64,000 bases of DNA. It comes from Acidaminococcus sp. (GTDB taxonomy: Bacteria > Bacillota > Negativicutes > Acidaminococcales > Acidaminococcaceae). Positions 46,881 to 55,782 of the stretch are shown piece after piece (position 1 is the first letter of the stretch; every line of letters begins with the position of its first letter). The position numbers and the translations under genes are program-made. The stretch spans positions 1,488,001-1,552,000 of the forward strand of contig JAKVOM010000001.1 of assembly GCA_022482815.1 (NCBI GenBank). The letters run 5' to 3'. The notes under the pieces are model-generated. The model saw only the letters and a list, made by a program, of their open reading frames with translations. It searched no databases and had not been told where the DNA came from.

Positions 46881-49100
46881 ATGAAAAATCATATAGAAGA
46901 ACTAGCAAAGTTAAATGAAGAGAGAGGCAATCGCCTGGATAGTACCAGTGATTTCTGGATGCAGGCTGAGGCGCTTCAGAAGGAACTGCTGCAGGAAGGA
47001 AAGAAAGCCTATTATATTTTCCTCGACCTTGAAAACTTCCGCTTTATCAATATGCGCGGGGATATCAGTGAAGGGGCTCACCTTCTTCAGGAAGTCTCTG
47101 TCTTGATTCATAAGGCTTTTCCTGATGCCCTCATTACGAGAGGGGATTCCATCCAGTTTGCCGTGGTGACCGGTGTACCTGACGTGAAAGAACGCCTCGT
47201 GGCGCTGCATAAAAAGGCTCTTGAACTGCGCAGCAACAACCAGATCGACCTTAAGGTCGGCATCTATGCCGTCACGAGTCCCGATGTCAGCCCGATTACA
47301 GCATCGGACTACGCCAAGGCGGCCTGCGCCCATATGAAGCAGGATTACCAGGCTGTATATCGTGAGTATGACGCCGAACTTCATGAGCAGCTTACGATTG
47401 ATAACTATGTCGTTACTCATCTGGACGATGCCATCAGGCATCACGATAGCAAGGTCTTTTTTCAGCCCATCGTAAGAACACTTACGTGCAGAGCCTGTGC
47501 TGCCGAAGCACTTGCCCGCTGGGAGGATCCTGTCTATGGACTCCTGGTCCCGGGTGTTTTTATCGAACCGCTGGAATCAACGCAGCTTATCACCAAATTA
47601 GACCTCTATATTGCGGAAGAAGTCTGCCGCATGTACCACAATCTCCAGATACATCGGGACATTGACCTGCCTATTTCTCTTAATTTTTCCCGTACAGATT
47701 TTCAGCGCTGCCATGTCCGTCAAAGATTAGATCAGCTCCGGGCCCGCTACGGCGTGCCGGAGCATGCCATTTGCGTTGAAATTACAGAACGGGATTTTGG
47801 CGGGGATGACGTTGATGCTTTGAGAAAACAGATTAAGGATCTCCGTGATCATGGCTACGAAGTCTGGATGGACGATTTCGGAAGCGGTTTCTCGTCTCTG
47901 AGCCTCCTTAAGGATCTTGATGTGGATCTTGTGAAGTTTGACCTGCGCTTCCTTGTCGGAAGCGGCAATATCAACCGGGGCAATTTTATCATCGGTGCTC
48001 TTATTGCCATGGTAAAGCAGCTCGGTATGAAGACCCTTGTCGAAGGGGTCGAAACGGAGGAACAGCTGGAATATCTTCAGAGTGTAGGCTGCGAACGGAT
48101 GCAGGGCTACCTCTACAGCAAACCGATTCCCTTTGCTGAACTTATGAAGCTCGCCATCTGGGATACGGATGAAACGGCTGAAAATAAACGTTATTACAAT
48201 GCGGTCGGCTGCTGCAACATGGTTCAGGCTATGCCTGAATCCGTGACCCGGGGCTGGAACGACAAACAGGTTTTGCCTTCTTTGCCGGCTTGTGTCGTTG
48301 AATATCGTGAAGGTCAGTTGTGCCTTCTGGGGTCGAATGCGGCGTTTAATGCCCGTGAGGGACTGCAGAAATTCCGTGACCCTGAGGCTTTCAATGAATT
48401 CCTGGGGCGGGCCGGAGCTCTGTTCCGCTGGAATCTGCTCCGCGGAATCAAGCAGTGCGAGAAAAATCACGGCAGCGCAACGATTGAAGTCTTCACTCAT
48501 AATGAATTCTGCACGCTGCGCCTTGATCCGATTGCCCGCAACGAAAGTAACGGTGCCAGAGCTTTTCTGATGATTCTTACGAGTGTCCGCAGTTCGGCCT
48601 TCAAGGAAAGACAAGCAGCTGTCCAAAGTATTATGAACGGGATATTTTCTATCTTTGACAGTTTCTTTGAACTCAATCTTACAAACCAGACCGTTCACCG
48701 AATCAAGAATGGCATGAGCCTTACGAGTGAACTCGAACGGCTCCCATTGCCCCTTTTTCTTCGGGAATGGGCACAGCAGCATGTTTATACGGAAGATTGG
48801 AAACGCTTTCTCGAGTTTTATGATGTGGCGACACTGGTACCGCGCATCAATCAGTCCGGATGTGGTTATTTGTCGACGCTTTTCCGCGTGACCCACAGCG
48901 AACGAAGTGAAAGCAACGGATGGCAGCTCCATCTGCTCTGGCTTTCCGGAGAATCTTCCGACATTGAGGTTCACTGCGGAACCATTGATTTGCGGCAGCC
49001 CGTAGGCGTCGTCATGCCCAGTTACGCAGGAATCCCTGGGGAGCGGGAAAGCTCCGGCATTGAGGATAAAGGGGCAGCGATTGCACCGGATGTACTGTGA
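46881..49100 (+). CDS. degenerate GGDEF - EAL - PAS-like protein, ends at an in-frame TGA
   Basis: 739 residues. A degenerate GGDEF domain (RGDSIQF instead of GGDEF, about residue 90) is followed by an EAL phosphodiesterase domain with EAL (209-211), SLNFSRTDF, EITERDF, DDFGSGFSSL (331-340) and VEGVETEEQLE, so the c-di-GMP-cleaving residues look present. After about residue 440 come two PAS-like regions. The TGA at 49098-49100 is in the same frame as the following PAS-GGDEF sequence, with no ribosome site between; the gene was probably one of about 1035 codons. ATG 46881 is favoured by AAGGA; a GTG at 46860 is possible. Confidence 0.83.
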   Translation: MKNHIEELAKLNEERGNRLDSTSDFWMQAEALQKELLQEGKKAYYIFLDLENFRFINMRGDISEGAHLLQEVSVLIHKAFPDALITRGDSIQFAVVTGVPDVKERLVALHKKALELRSNNQIDLKVGIYAVTSPDVSPITASDYAKAACAHMKQDYQAVYREYDAELHEQLTIDNYVVTHLDDAIRHHDSKVFFQPIVRTLTCRACAAEALARWEDPVYGLLVPGVFIEPLESTQLITKLDLYIAEEVCRMYHNLQIHRDIDLPISLNFSRTDFQRCHVRQRLDQLRARYGVPEHAICVEITERDFGGDDVDALRKQIKDLRDHGYEVWMDDFGSGFSSLSLLKDLDVDLVKFDLRFLVGSGNINRGNFIIGALIAMVKQLGMKTLVEGVETEEQLEYLQSVGCERMQGYLYSKPIPFAELMKLAIWDTDETAENKRYYNAVGCCNMVQAMPESVTRGWNDKQVLPSLPACVVEYREGQLCLLGSNAAFNAREGLQKFRDPEAFNEFLGRAGALFRWNLLRGIKQCEKNHGSATIEVFTHNEFCTLRLDPIARNESNGARAFLMILTSVRSSAFKERQAAVQSIMNGIFSIFDSFFELNLTNQTVHRIKNGMSLTSELERLPLPLFLREWAQQHVYTEDWKRFLEFYDVATLVPRINQSGCGYLSTLFRVTHSERSESNGWQLHLLWLSGESSDIEVHCGTIDLRQPVGVVMPSYAGIPGERESSGIEDKGAAIAPDVL

Positions 49101-49124
49101 GACGCACTCATCCATCTGCCCAAT

Positions 49125-49985
49125 ATGATTGTGTATTGGAAGGATACGAAAGGCCGTTTTGTCGGGGCCAACGACACATTCCTCCGCTATTTCAATCTTT
49201 CTTCAATCGAGGATATCCGGGGAAAAACGGAAGAAGAAGTAGGGTGGAGCGTAGAATTTGATCCTACCGATGATGAACAGAATATGCTTCTTGGTAAATT
49301 TTCCTTTGTGGCAGAAAAGAAAATGCATTCTATGACCAAGGGTATGATCCGTACGATTATGATGAATAAGATTTCTCTCATTCAAGAGGGAAAAATTGTC
49401 GGCATCCTTTCCTGGTTCCACGATGTGACTGAATCCACAGTGGCCCAGGAACAGCTGAAGAAGCAGAGCTATATTGATGCTTTGACGGGCGCCCTGAACT
49501 ACCAGGGCTTCAAGGAAGCGCAAAGACAATTTAGGGAAAGTTATCAAAAATGGGGAATTGATTTTGCCCTTTTCTATACGGATCTCGACGACTTTAAGCA
49601 GTGCAATGATGAGTACGGTCACAGTTTCGGAAACCTGGTCCTGCAGGAAGTTGTAAAGCGCCTGCAGAAGATTTTCTGCCATAACGGTGTCGTCGGCCGC
49701 ATGGGAGGCGATGAATTCGTTGCCCTTTTGCCTGTCGTGGACGCAGCGGAAGGTAAACGTATGGTAAAAGAAATCCGGCACGCCATCGACGCTCCCCTGA
49801 CTATCAATGGAAAGACTTATTTTGGAGGAATCTCCGTGGGTGTAGCCTATTATTCTGAGGCCGGCGACATGGAAAAAATGATGAAGATTTCTGACCACCG
49901 CATGTATGAAGATAAGACAAGTCATAAAGAAGCACGGGGATTCAAGCCTGCTTATGGGTACACGTCCACCGTGGAAGGAAGTTGA
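49125..49985 (+). CDS. PAS-GGDEF part, in frame with the preceding EAL gene
   Basis: 286 residues from the first ATG: a PAS domain (about 1-105; VYWKDTKGRFVGANDTFLRYF at the start, ILSWFHDVTE at the end) and a GGDEF domain (about 120-275) with intact GGDEF (194-198) and FALFYTDLDDFKQCNDEYGHSFGN. No I-site. The PAS domain clearly begins upstream of this ATG, in the codons DALIHLPN that follow the TGA at 49098-49100, and no ribosome site precedes 49125. So this is most likely the C-terminal part of the preceding protein, separated by a nonsense codon. It may be translated only by reinitiation or readthrough. Confidence 0.75.
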   Translation: MIVYWKDTKGRFVGANDTFLRYFNLSSIEDIRGKTEEEVGWSVEFDPTDDEQNMLLGKFSFVAEKKMHSMTKGMIRTIMMNKISLIQEGKIVGILSWFHDVTESTVAQEQLKKQSYIDALTGALNYQGFKEAQRQFRESYQKWGIDFALFYTDLDDFKQCNDEYGHSFGNLVLQEVVKRLQKIFCHNGVVGRMGGDEFVALLPVVDAAEGKRMVKEIRHAIDAPLTINGKTYFGGISVGVAYYSEAGDMEKMMKISDHRMYEDKTSHKEARGFKPAYGYTSTVEGS

Positions 49986-49986
49986 A

Positions 49987-51690
49987 ATGATATTGCACCA
50001 CAAACTCTGTCAAAAGATTCTCTGGAGTCTGACGCTTGCAGCACTGCCGCTGTATGCGTCAGGAATCGCTTACGCCGGCGCTTCCCGGGAGGATGAGGCT
50101 CGCCGCGTGGGTTTGGCACTTTCCAAAGACGACGCACCTGAGATGCAGGAACGCCTCCGGGAAAATCTTGACCAGTTTACGAATCTTTCAAGAATTACAG
50201 TACGGGAGTCCGCTATGGTGAGCGTCCTTGAAAAGGAGTACAAGAGGGCCCTTGCAACCTATAACAGTGCCCAAAAGGCACTGGAGGAAACGGAAAAAAA
50301 GAAAATCTATGCGTCCCTTCAGGGCGGAGATGAAACGACCATGGCTTCGCTTGAACGAGAGGCGGCCAAACGGGACAAGACACTTGCTGAAGCAAGCGTG
50401 CGCCTTGCCCTTATTAAGAGGCGTCTCGAACCGGCCCGTGCCCAGCTTCAGGCCCTGACGCAAAAGCGGGATGCCCTGCTCGATTCCATGGCAGGACTCG
50501 TTCCAGCTGCTTCAGGAGCAAGCAGCAGTTCGATTCTCATCAAAGAACAGAAGGAAAACCACAAGGATAATGTATCTACTGCATCCAATGCATCGCCGGC
50601 AGTGGCTGCGGGCCCTGTGCCTACGGAGGAACTGAAGGAACTCTCTAAGCAGCAGGCAAATTATACGCAGGAATTGGCGGATCTTGGGTATTACGAGGAA
50701 AAACGGGCTAATGATATGGCCGTTCTCGAAACGCCGGATCCTGCTGTCGATGTATCGAAAAAATTCAAGATTGACGGGGAAATCCGGATTGATAACAACG
50801 ATACGTCGAATCACAGTGCCATTGATCCGGAGCGGCATACAAAGCAATTCCCGGACGACAGGCTGCGCGCCCGTGCCCGGATTTATATGGATTACAACAT
50901 TGATGATAACTGGCACGCTGTGGGAATGCTCGAAAGCGAGAAGGCTTTCCATGGTGATGACAGCATGGACGGCACCATTGATCTTGACCGCTATTATCTC
51001 AAGGGATCCATTGGCAAGGTCATCGTGACGGTCGGCGCCTTCGGGAAGACCATTGCGGACGGCAATATCTACGACAGCCGTTTCAAGGGCGTCCAGCTTG
51101 CCTATGGGGATAAGAAACCCTGGTACTATGAAGGGGCCTTTGGTGAGGTCAATGAGGCTGATGAAGTGTCGGCCATTACGGCTTCGTACCACGCTCCGGG
51201 TGATCAGACGCTTGAAGCAGGCGTTTACGGATTCCGTATGGATGCCGGCAATAACCGCAATATCGGAATGCTCGGGTATAAGACACCGCTTGGCGGCTGG
51301 CTCCATTTCGGGGCTCAGTACCTGTATGGGCACGATGAGACAGAACCCGGCGGCAGCGGTTATGTCTTCAGCCTGAGCCGCGGCGAGGAAAACAGCTGGG
51401 CCAAGGGCAATCTCTACGCCTATGCCAAGTATTACTATCAGCCTCGGGCTACTTATGTGGAACACACCATGAACGGGGCAGCGGACTATATGCATGGCTT
51501 CAAAGGCTATGGCCTGGGTCTTTCTTACACGCTGACTCGGGACTGGGTGCTGAGCCTTGAATATGATGACCTGGAAGATCTGCGGTACGGAACACGTAAC
51601 CGTACTTTGTGGACCGGACTGTCCTATTATTTCAAGAATTACGGGGATGACGAACCTGAAGACGAGGAGAAGACGCAGGGAACCAAATAG
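49987..51690 (+). CDS. coiled-coil / outer-membrane beta-barrel protein, putative polysaccharide export porin
   Basis: A 567-residue exported protein. A signal peptide (LTLAALPLYASGIAYA, cleavage after about residue 31) is followed by a long helical, Gln/Glu/Lys/Ala-rich coiled-coil region (about 45-175), a Ser/Ala linker, a second short coil, and from about residue 255 alternating beta strands rich in Tyr/Gly and aromatic pairs (RARARIYMDYNIDDNWHAVG; YGLGLSYTLTRDWVLSLEYD) ending LWTGLSYYFKNY, a typical outer-membrane barrel. No SLH domain is seen. ATG 49987 has AAGGAAG. Its place between regulators and the sugar genes suggests it exports the polymer; this is inferred. Confidence 0.72.
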   Translation: MILHHKLCQKILWSLTLAALPLYASGIAYAGASREDEARRVGLALSKDDAPEMQERLRENLDQFTNLSRITVRESAMVSVLEKEYKRALATYNSAQKALEETEKKKIYASLQGGDETTMASLEREAAKRDKTLAEASVRLALIKRRLEPARAQLQALTQKRDALLDSMAGLVPAASGASSSSILIKEQKENHKDNVSTASNASPAVAAGPVPTEELKELSKQQANYTQELADLGYYEEKRANDMAVLETPDPAVDVSKKFKIDGEIRIDNNDTSNHSAIDPERHTKQFPDDRLRARARIYMDYNIDDNWHAVGMLESEKAFHGDDSMDGTIDLDRYYLKGSIGKVIVTVGAFGKTIADGNIYDSRFKGVQLAYGDKKPWYYEGAFGEVNEADEVSAITASYHAPGDQTLEAGVYGFRMDAGNNRNIGMLGYKTPLGGWLHFGAQYLYGHDETEPGGSGYVFSLSRGEENSWAKGNLYAYAKYYYQPRATYVEHTMNGAADYMHGFKGYGLGLSYTLTRDWVLSLEYDDLEDLRYGTRNRTLWTGLSYYFKNYGDDEPEDEEKTQGTK

Positions 51691-51748
51691 GATTTTTCCG
51701 GCATTGTAAAAATTGGATCTCAGGTACACAGAAAAAAGGGGAAGTAAA

Positions 51749-53080
51749 ATGAAAGGTTTGGATGTTTGTGAAAAGCTCGCTTCCAAAGAAACGAAGCTGG
51801 CTGTCGTAGGTCTGGGTTATGTAGGCCTGCCTCTGGCAGTGCAGTTTTCTCACCACTACGACGTGGTTGGCTTTGATACGAACGAGGCAAAGATCGGCCG
51901 CTATAAGGCGGGGCATGATGTAACGGAGGAAGCAGGAGACGAAGCGCTTCGGGCTTCATCCGTGGAATTTACATCGGATGAGAAAAAACTTGACGAAGCC
52001 TGCTTCTTTGTCATTTCTGTCCCGACGCCGCTTAACGGGGACAACACGCCGGATCTTACGGCAGTCCGGGAAGCAACGGCTTCGGTAGGACGCCATCTTA
52101 CAAAAGGCAGCATCGTCGTATATGAATCGACGGTCTATCCCGGTGTGACGGAAGATATCTGCTGCCCCATCCTGGAGAAAGAAAGCGGCTTGTCCTGCGG
52201 AAGCGATTTCAAGATTGGCTACTCACCGGAACGTATCAATCCTGGGGACCGCAAACATCGCCTTTTTAATATTGTAAAGATTGTTTCCGGTATGGATGAA
52301 GAGACACTGGAAACCATTGCGACAGTGTACGAGTCCATCATCGAAGCCGGTGTGTACCGGGCTCCGACAATCAAGGTGGCTGAAGCCGCCAAGCTCGTCG
52401 AAAATTCCCAGCGCGATATCAATATTGCGCTCCTCAATGAATTTGCCATGGTCTTCAGCCGTATGGGCATCGAGACAAAGGAAGTCATCAAGGCGATGAA
52501 TACCAAGTGGAACGCCCTGGGCTTTTATCCGGGTCTTGTCGGCGGACACTGCATCGGCATCGATCCTTATTATTTCGTGTACAAGGCGGAGACCCTGGGC
52601 TACCATTCCCAAGTAGTTTCGGCCGGGCGCCGTATCAACAATGGTATGGCAGGTTTTGTGGCCCGCCAGGTTCTGACCATGCTGCTTAAGGCCAAAATTG
52701 ACGTGTGCCGGGCCAATATTTTCCTTCTGGGTATGACTTTTAAGGAAGACTGCCCTGATGTCCGCAATTCCCGTTCCTATGATGTGTATGAGGAATTTAA
52801 TAAGTGCGGCCTTTCGCCGCGTATTGTCGACCCCTGCGCCGATGCGGAGGAAGTGGAGCGTCTCTATGGCCTTAAGCTGACTCCTATGGAAGAAGTGCAC
52901 GATGCCGATTGTCTCGTATTCCTCGTAAGACATGAAGCTTTCCGTAAGCTTACGCCGGAACAGGTCGATGCCTTCTTCCGTTCGCCGAAGGCGGGACAGC
53001 AGAAAGTCCTTGTCGATGTCAAGGGCATGTACGAACGGAAGGACTTCGAGCAGAAGCACTTCCTCTATTGGAGCTTGTAA
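51749..53080 (+). CDS. UDP-N-acetylhexosamine 6-dehydrogenase (TviB/WbpO type)
   Basis: A 443-residue nucleotide-sugar dehydrogenase that oxidises C6 of a UDP-sugar to the uronate, with two NAD+ per turn. The NAD-binding fold begins LAVVGLGYVGLPLA (GxGxxG about residues 21-26); the segment SPERINPGD and the catalytic loop GGHCIGIDPYYF with C268 are the forms of UDP-HexNAc dehydrogenases rather than of UDP-glucose dehydrogenase (GGSCFPKD). GMTFKEDCPDVRNS marks the C-terminal domain. ATG 51749 follows AAAGGGGAAG. It would supply an N-acetylhexosaminuronate donor to the synthase encoded downstream. Confidence 0.85.
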   Translation: MKGLDVCEKLASKETKLAVVGLGYVGLPLAVQFSHHYDVVGFDTNEAKIGRYKAGHDVTEEAGDEALRASSVEFTSDEKKLDEACFFVISVPTPLNGDNTPDLTAVREATASVGRHLTKGSIVVYESTVYPGVTEDICCPILEKESGLSCGSDFKIGYSPERINPGDRKHRLFNIVKIVSGMDEETLETIATVYESIIEAGVYRAPTIKVAEAAKLVENSQRDINIALLNEFAMVFSRMGIETKEVIKAMNTKWNALGFYPGLVGGHCIGIDPYYFVYKAETLGYHSQVVSAGRRINNGMAGFVARQVLTMLLKAKIDVCRANIFLLGMTFKEDCPDVRNSRSYDVYEEFNKCGLSPRIVDPCADAEEVERLYGLKLTPMEEVHDADCLVFLVRHEAFRKLTPEQVDAFFRSPKAGQQKVLVDVKGMYERKDFEQKHFLYWSL

Positions 53081-53092
53081 AGAGTATTTAAG

Positions 53093-53983
53093 ATGAAAAG
53101 TGAAACTAAATTAAAACTTGGCCTGGGAGCTGTCCTGACGCTCTTCGTTTTTGCCGCTGCCTATGTCATTTATGGTATGGCAAAGGATCTGGGGGCCCGG
53201 GGCGTTTCCCATTTTATGGCGGATCCTGCCGCGGCGTATGAATCGGATGAAGCGATTGGTGAAGCGCTTGCACGGTACCACAGCGGAGCCGCACCGGCCC
53301 GTCTTCTGGCGGCACCTCCGTCTGACGCCGTTATTCTCGTTTTTGACGGACTGCCGCCCAAAACGGATACACAGCGGCTTCTTTCTGTTCTCCGCGCTAA
53401 ACATGTAAAGGCTTTCTTCTTTGTGGAAGGGGAAAACGCGGCTATGGAGGCAGACCTCATTCGTAAAATCAAGCGGGATGGCCATACGGTGGGCAACTTT
53501 ACGTTCTACGGACAAGGTGCGGCCGGTAAGCTCCCCATTGAAAAATTTATGAAAGAAGCAGTCTGGACGCAGACGGCCCTGACAGATATCCTCGGCTCGG
53601 CTCCGCAGTATATGCGGGCTCCGGGAACACCTGTTTCCCAGGAGCTGCTCCTGCGCGTCGGCGCGGCCGGTATCCCCACGTATGTTGATACGCCTCATTT
53701 GTTTTTGCCGGGACAAATGAAGACGGAAGCGGCTGTCAAGACATTCGCTGCAAGTGTAGGCGGAGGAACTATCCTTGCGGTGGTAAGCGGGCATCCTGTC
53801 GTGGGAGGCCCCAGAAAGCCTAAGATTCAAACGGGGAAAAATGGTCCCATTGAGCACAAGCCTACCGTGAAGGATAGTGCTTATACCAGTCCTTCTGAAG
53901 AAGTTACGATGTCTGAAAAAGTCGAAATCCTCCTTCAGGAACTCAGTGCAAAGGGCCTTCGTATTGTAGGAGAAGAATTGTGA
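53093..53983 (+). CDS. membrane-anchored NodB-like protein, catalytic motifs degenerate
   Basis: 296 residues. One N-terminal membrane segment (about 9-30) anchors a periplasmic NodB/polysaccharide-deacetylase-like domain. Where active enzymes have TFDDG this has VFDGLP (83-88), and where they have the HxxxH metal histidines it reads GNFTFYG (134-140); the RxP segment YMRAPG (173-178) is kept. Thus the fold is likely but deacetylase activity is not. It may bind polymer or a partner, as pseudo-deacetylases can. ATG 53093 lies 12 bp after the dehydrogenase gene; the stop overlaps the GT2 start. Confidence 0.68.
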   Translation: MKSETKLKLGLGAVLTLFVFAAAYVIYGMAKDLGARGVSHFMADPAAAYESDEAIGEALARYHSGAAPARLLAAPPSDAVILVFDGLPPKTDTQRLLSVLRAKHVKAFFFVEGENAAMEADLIRKIKRDGHTVGNFTFYGQGAAGKLPIEKFMKEAVWTQTALTDILGSAPQYMRAPGTPVSQELLLRVGAAGIPTYVDTPHLFLPGQMKTEAAVKTFAASVGGGTILAVVSGHPVVGGPRKPKIQTGKNGPIEHKPTVKDSAYTSPSEEVTMSEKVEILLQELSAKGLRIVGEEL

Positions 53984-55782
53984 AAGAAAATCGTGATATC
54001 CTGACCAGGGAGAAGTCAGACCGTCGTCTCTTGTCCCATGTGCCGGATGCATCAGGAGTGCGCAGTCACCGGGACCGCCGCGGCGGATCAAGCAGCGGGA
54101 CGGGATTGCAGGACTTTGGTACTTATATCAAGGAAGACGAGGCCGGCGGCCGCTACCTTGTCGATTACGACGTGACCGTGAGCGCCGGCAAAGAAAAAGT
54201 AAAGGCGCGGGCCATCGATATTTCGACGACAGGCATGCTCCTTCATTTCGGAAAAGATGCTGACGAGTCTCTCTATGCTGAGGGCCGGGAGTTTCTTCTT
54301 AATTTTGAAATCACACCGGGCAGTTTGCCGGAAGGCTATGAAATGAAAATCAAAGACCTTGCGGCTGTTTCCGTGAGAACTTTCCGCAAAGAAGGGGAAA
54401 AAGGCTTTTTTGTCGGCGTCCAGTTCAAGGAAAGTCTTGCTGAATATGCAAACAGAAAACGGGGCCGCTACATGCTGGCCGCGGCCTCTTTCTTCCTTTT
54501 TGTCGTTGTTTTTGTCATCATTATGATGAGGGCGGAGTCTGTACTGTATTTCCGTTTCAACAAGACACTCTATCTGTACAGTATTATCGCCGCTACGCTG
54601 CTTTTGTCGCGTTACTTATACGGAGCCCTTTATCGGCCCATGAAGGTAGATCCCAACTTTACGCCGGGGGTCACCATCATTATCCCCTGCTTTAACGAAG
54701 AAAAATGGATTGACAGGACTATTAAATGTGCTATCAACCAGGACTATCCGCCGCAGCAGCTGGAAGTCATTGTTGTTGATGACCATTCGTCGGATCGTTC
54801 CTGCGAAGTGATTCAGAAGACCATCGAATCCCTGACTGAGTCGGATCACCTGTTTCATACGGATCAGCGCATCCGCTGGGTGCGTCAGCCCAAAAATATG
54901 GGTAAGCGCGAGGCTATGGCCCTGGGAGCCAGCTTGTCGACGAAGGAACTGCTGGTATTCGTCGATTCCGATAGTTTCCTCGACCCCTATGCCGTGAGAA
55001 ACCTTGTGCAGCCCTTCAAAGACGAGAAAATGGGCGGTGTATCGGGAAGAACCGACGTGGCGAATACGTACACAAATTCCCTGACCAAGATGCAGTCCGT
55101 CCGTTACTATATTGCTTTCCGGATCATGAAGGCGGCCGAAGGCTACTTTGATGCCGTTACGTGTCTTTCGGGACCTTTGTCCTGTTATCGTAAGGATCTG
55201 GTTCTGAAATACAAGGATGCCTGGCTGCATCAGACTTTCCTCGGTCAGCGCGCTACTTTCGGTGACGACCGGAGTATGACCAACTTCATCCTTCGCGGAC
55301 ATCGGACGACCTATCAGGATACTGCTATCTGTTCGACCATTGTCCCTAACTCGCACCGCATGTTCCTGCGCCAGCAGATGCGCTGGAAGCGTTCATGGCT
55401 CCGGGAATCCCTGATTGCGGCCCGCTACATGTGGAAAAAGGAACCCTTCGCGGCTATCTTCTTCTATATGGGTTTTCTGGTGCCGATTATCGCACCGATT
55501 ATCGTCCTGTATAACGTATTCTACGTTCCTATTATGTATCGTATCTTTCCTTTGGGCTTCTTTGTGGGTATGTTCCTCATGGCAGCCCTCATGAGCCTGG
55601 CTCAGCTCTTCCTGCGGCGCAGTACGACCTGGGTCTATGGGATGTGGTTCTGTATCTACTATGAACTGGTCCTCCTCTGGCAGATGCCCGTGGCTTGGTT
55701 CACGTTCTGGAAATCAAATTGGGGCACCCGGCCAACACCGGCTGATGTGGGTCCTGAGAAAGGGGAGAAAGTCCAGCCATGA
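53980..55782 (+). CDS. PilZ - GT2 processive glycosyltransferase (hyaluronan/chitin-synthase-like)
   Basis: A 600-residue membrane synthase. The N-terminal cytoplasmic PilZ-like domain (about 52-165) has DISTTG (80-85), but the first arginine of RxxxR is E54 (R58 kept). Two membrane segments (about 167-187 and 197-213) precede a GT2 domain with DDHSSD (267-272), VDSDSF (328-333), GDDR (428-431), QQMRW (465-469); four or so C-terminal helices end in WGTR (581-584). GDDR, QQxRWxxSxxRES and WGTR are hallmarks of hyaluronan, chitin and NodC synthases. It should polymerise a UDP-sugar, extrude it across the inner membrane, and perhaps respond to c-di-GMP. The GTG start overlaps the upstream stop. 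Confidence 0.85.
   Translation: MKENRDILTREKSDRRLLSHVPDASGVRSHRDRRGGSSSGTGLQDFGTYIKEDEAGGRYLVDYDVTVSAGKEKVKARAIDISTTGMLLHFGKDADESLYAEGREFLLNFEITPGSLPEGYEMKIKDLAAVSVRTFRKEGEKGFFVGVQFKESLAEYANRKRGRYMLAAASFFLFVVVFVIIMMRAESVLYFRFNKTLYLYSIIAATLLLSRYLYGALYRPMKVDPNFTPGVTIIIPCFNEEKWIDRTIKCAINQDYPPQQLEVIVVDDHSSDRSCEVIQKTIESLTESDHLFHTDQRIRWVRQPKNMGKREAMALGASLSTKELLVFVDSDSFLDPYAVRNLVQPFKDEKMGGVSGRTDVANTYTNSLTKMQSVRYYIAFRIMKAAEGYFDAVTCLSGPLSCYRKDLVLKYKDAWLHQTFLGQRATFGDDRSMTNFILRGHRTTYQDTAICSTIVPNSHRMFLRQQMRWKRSWLRESLIAARYMWKKEPFAAIFFYMGFLVPIIAPIIVLYNVFYVPIMYRIFPLGFFVGMFLMAALMSLAQLFLRRSTTWVYGMWFCIYYELVLLWQMPVAWFTFWKSNWGTRPTPADVGPEKGEKVQP

Noticed and set aside
49098-49100. TGA read as selenocysteine
   Set aside because: The position is a linker before a PAS domain, no bacterial SECIS-like hairpin follows directly, and no cysteine is expected there.
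51713-51748. Upstream start of the dehydrogenase gene
   Set aside because: The 12 extra residues lack conservation, and the ribosome site AAAGGGGAAG lies within them, just before ATG 51749.
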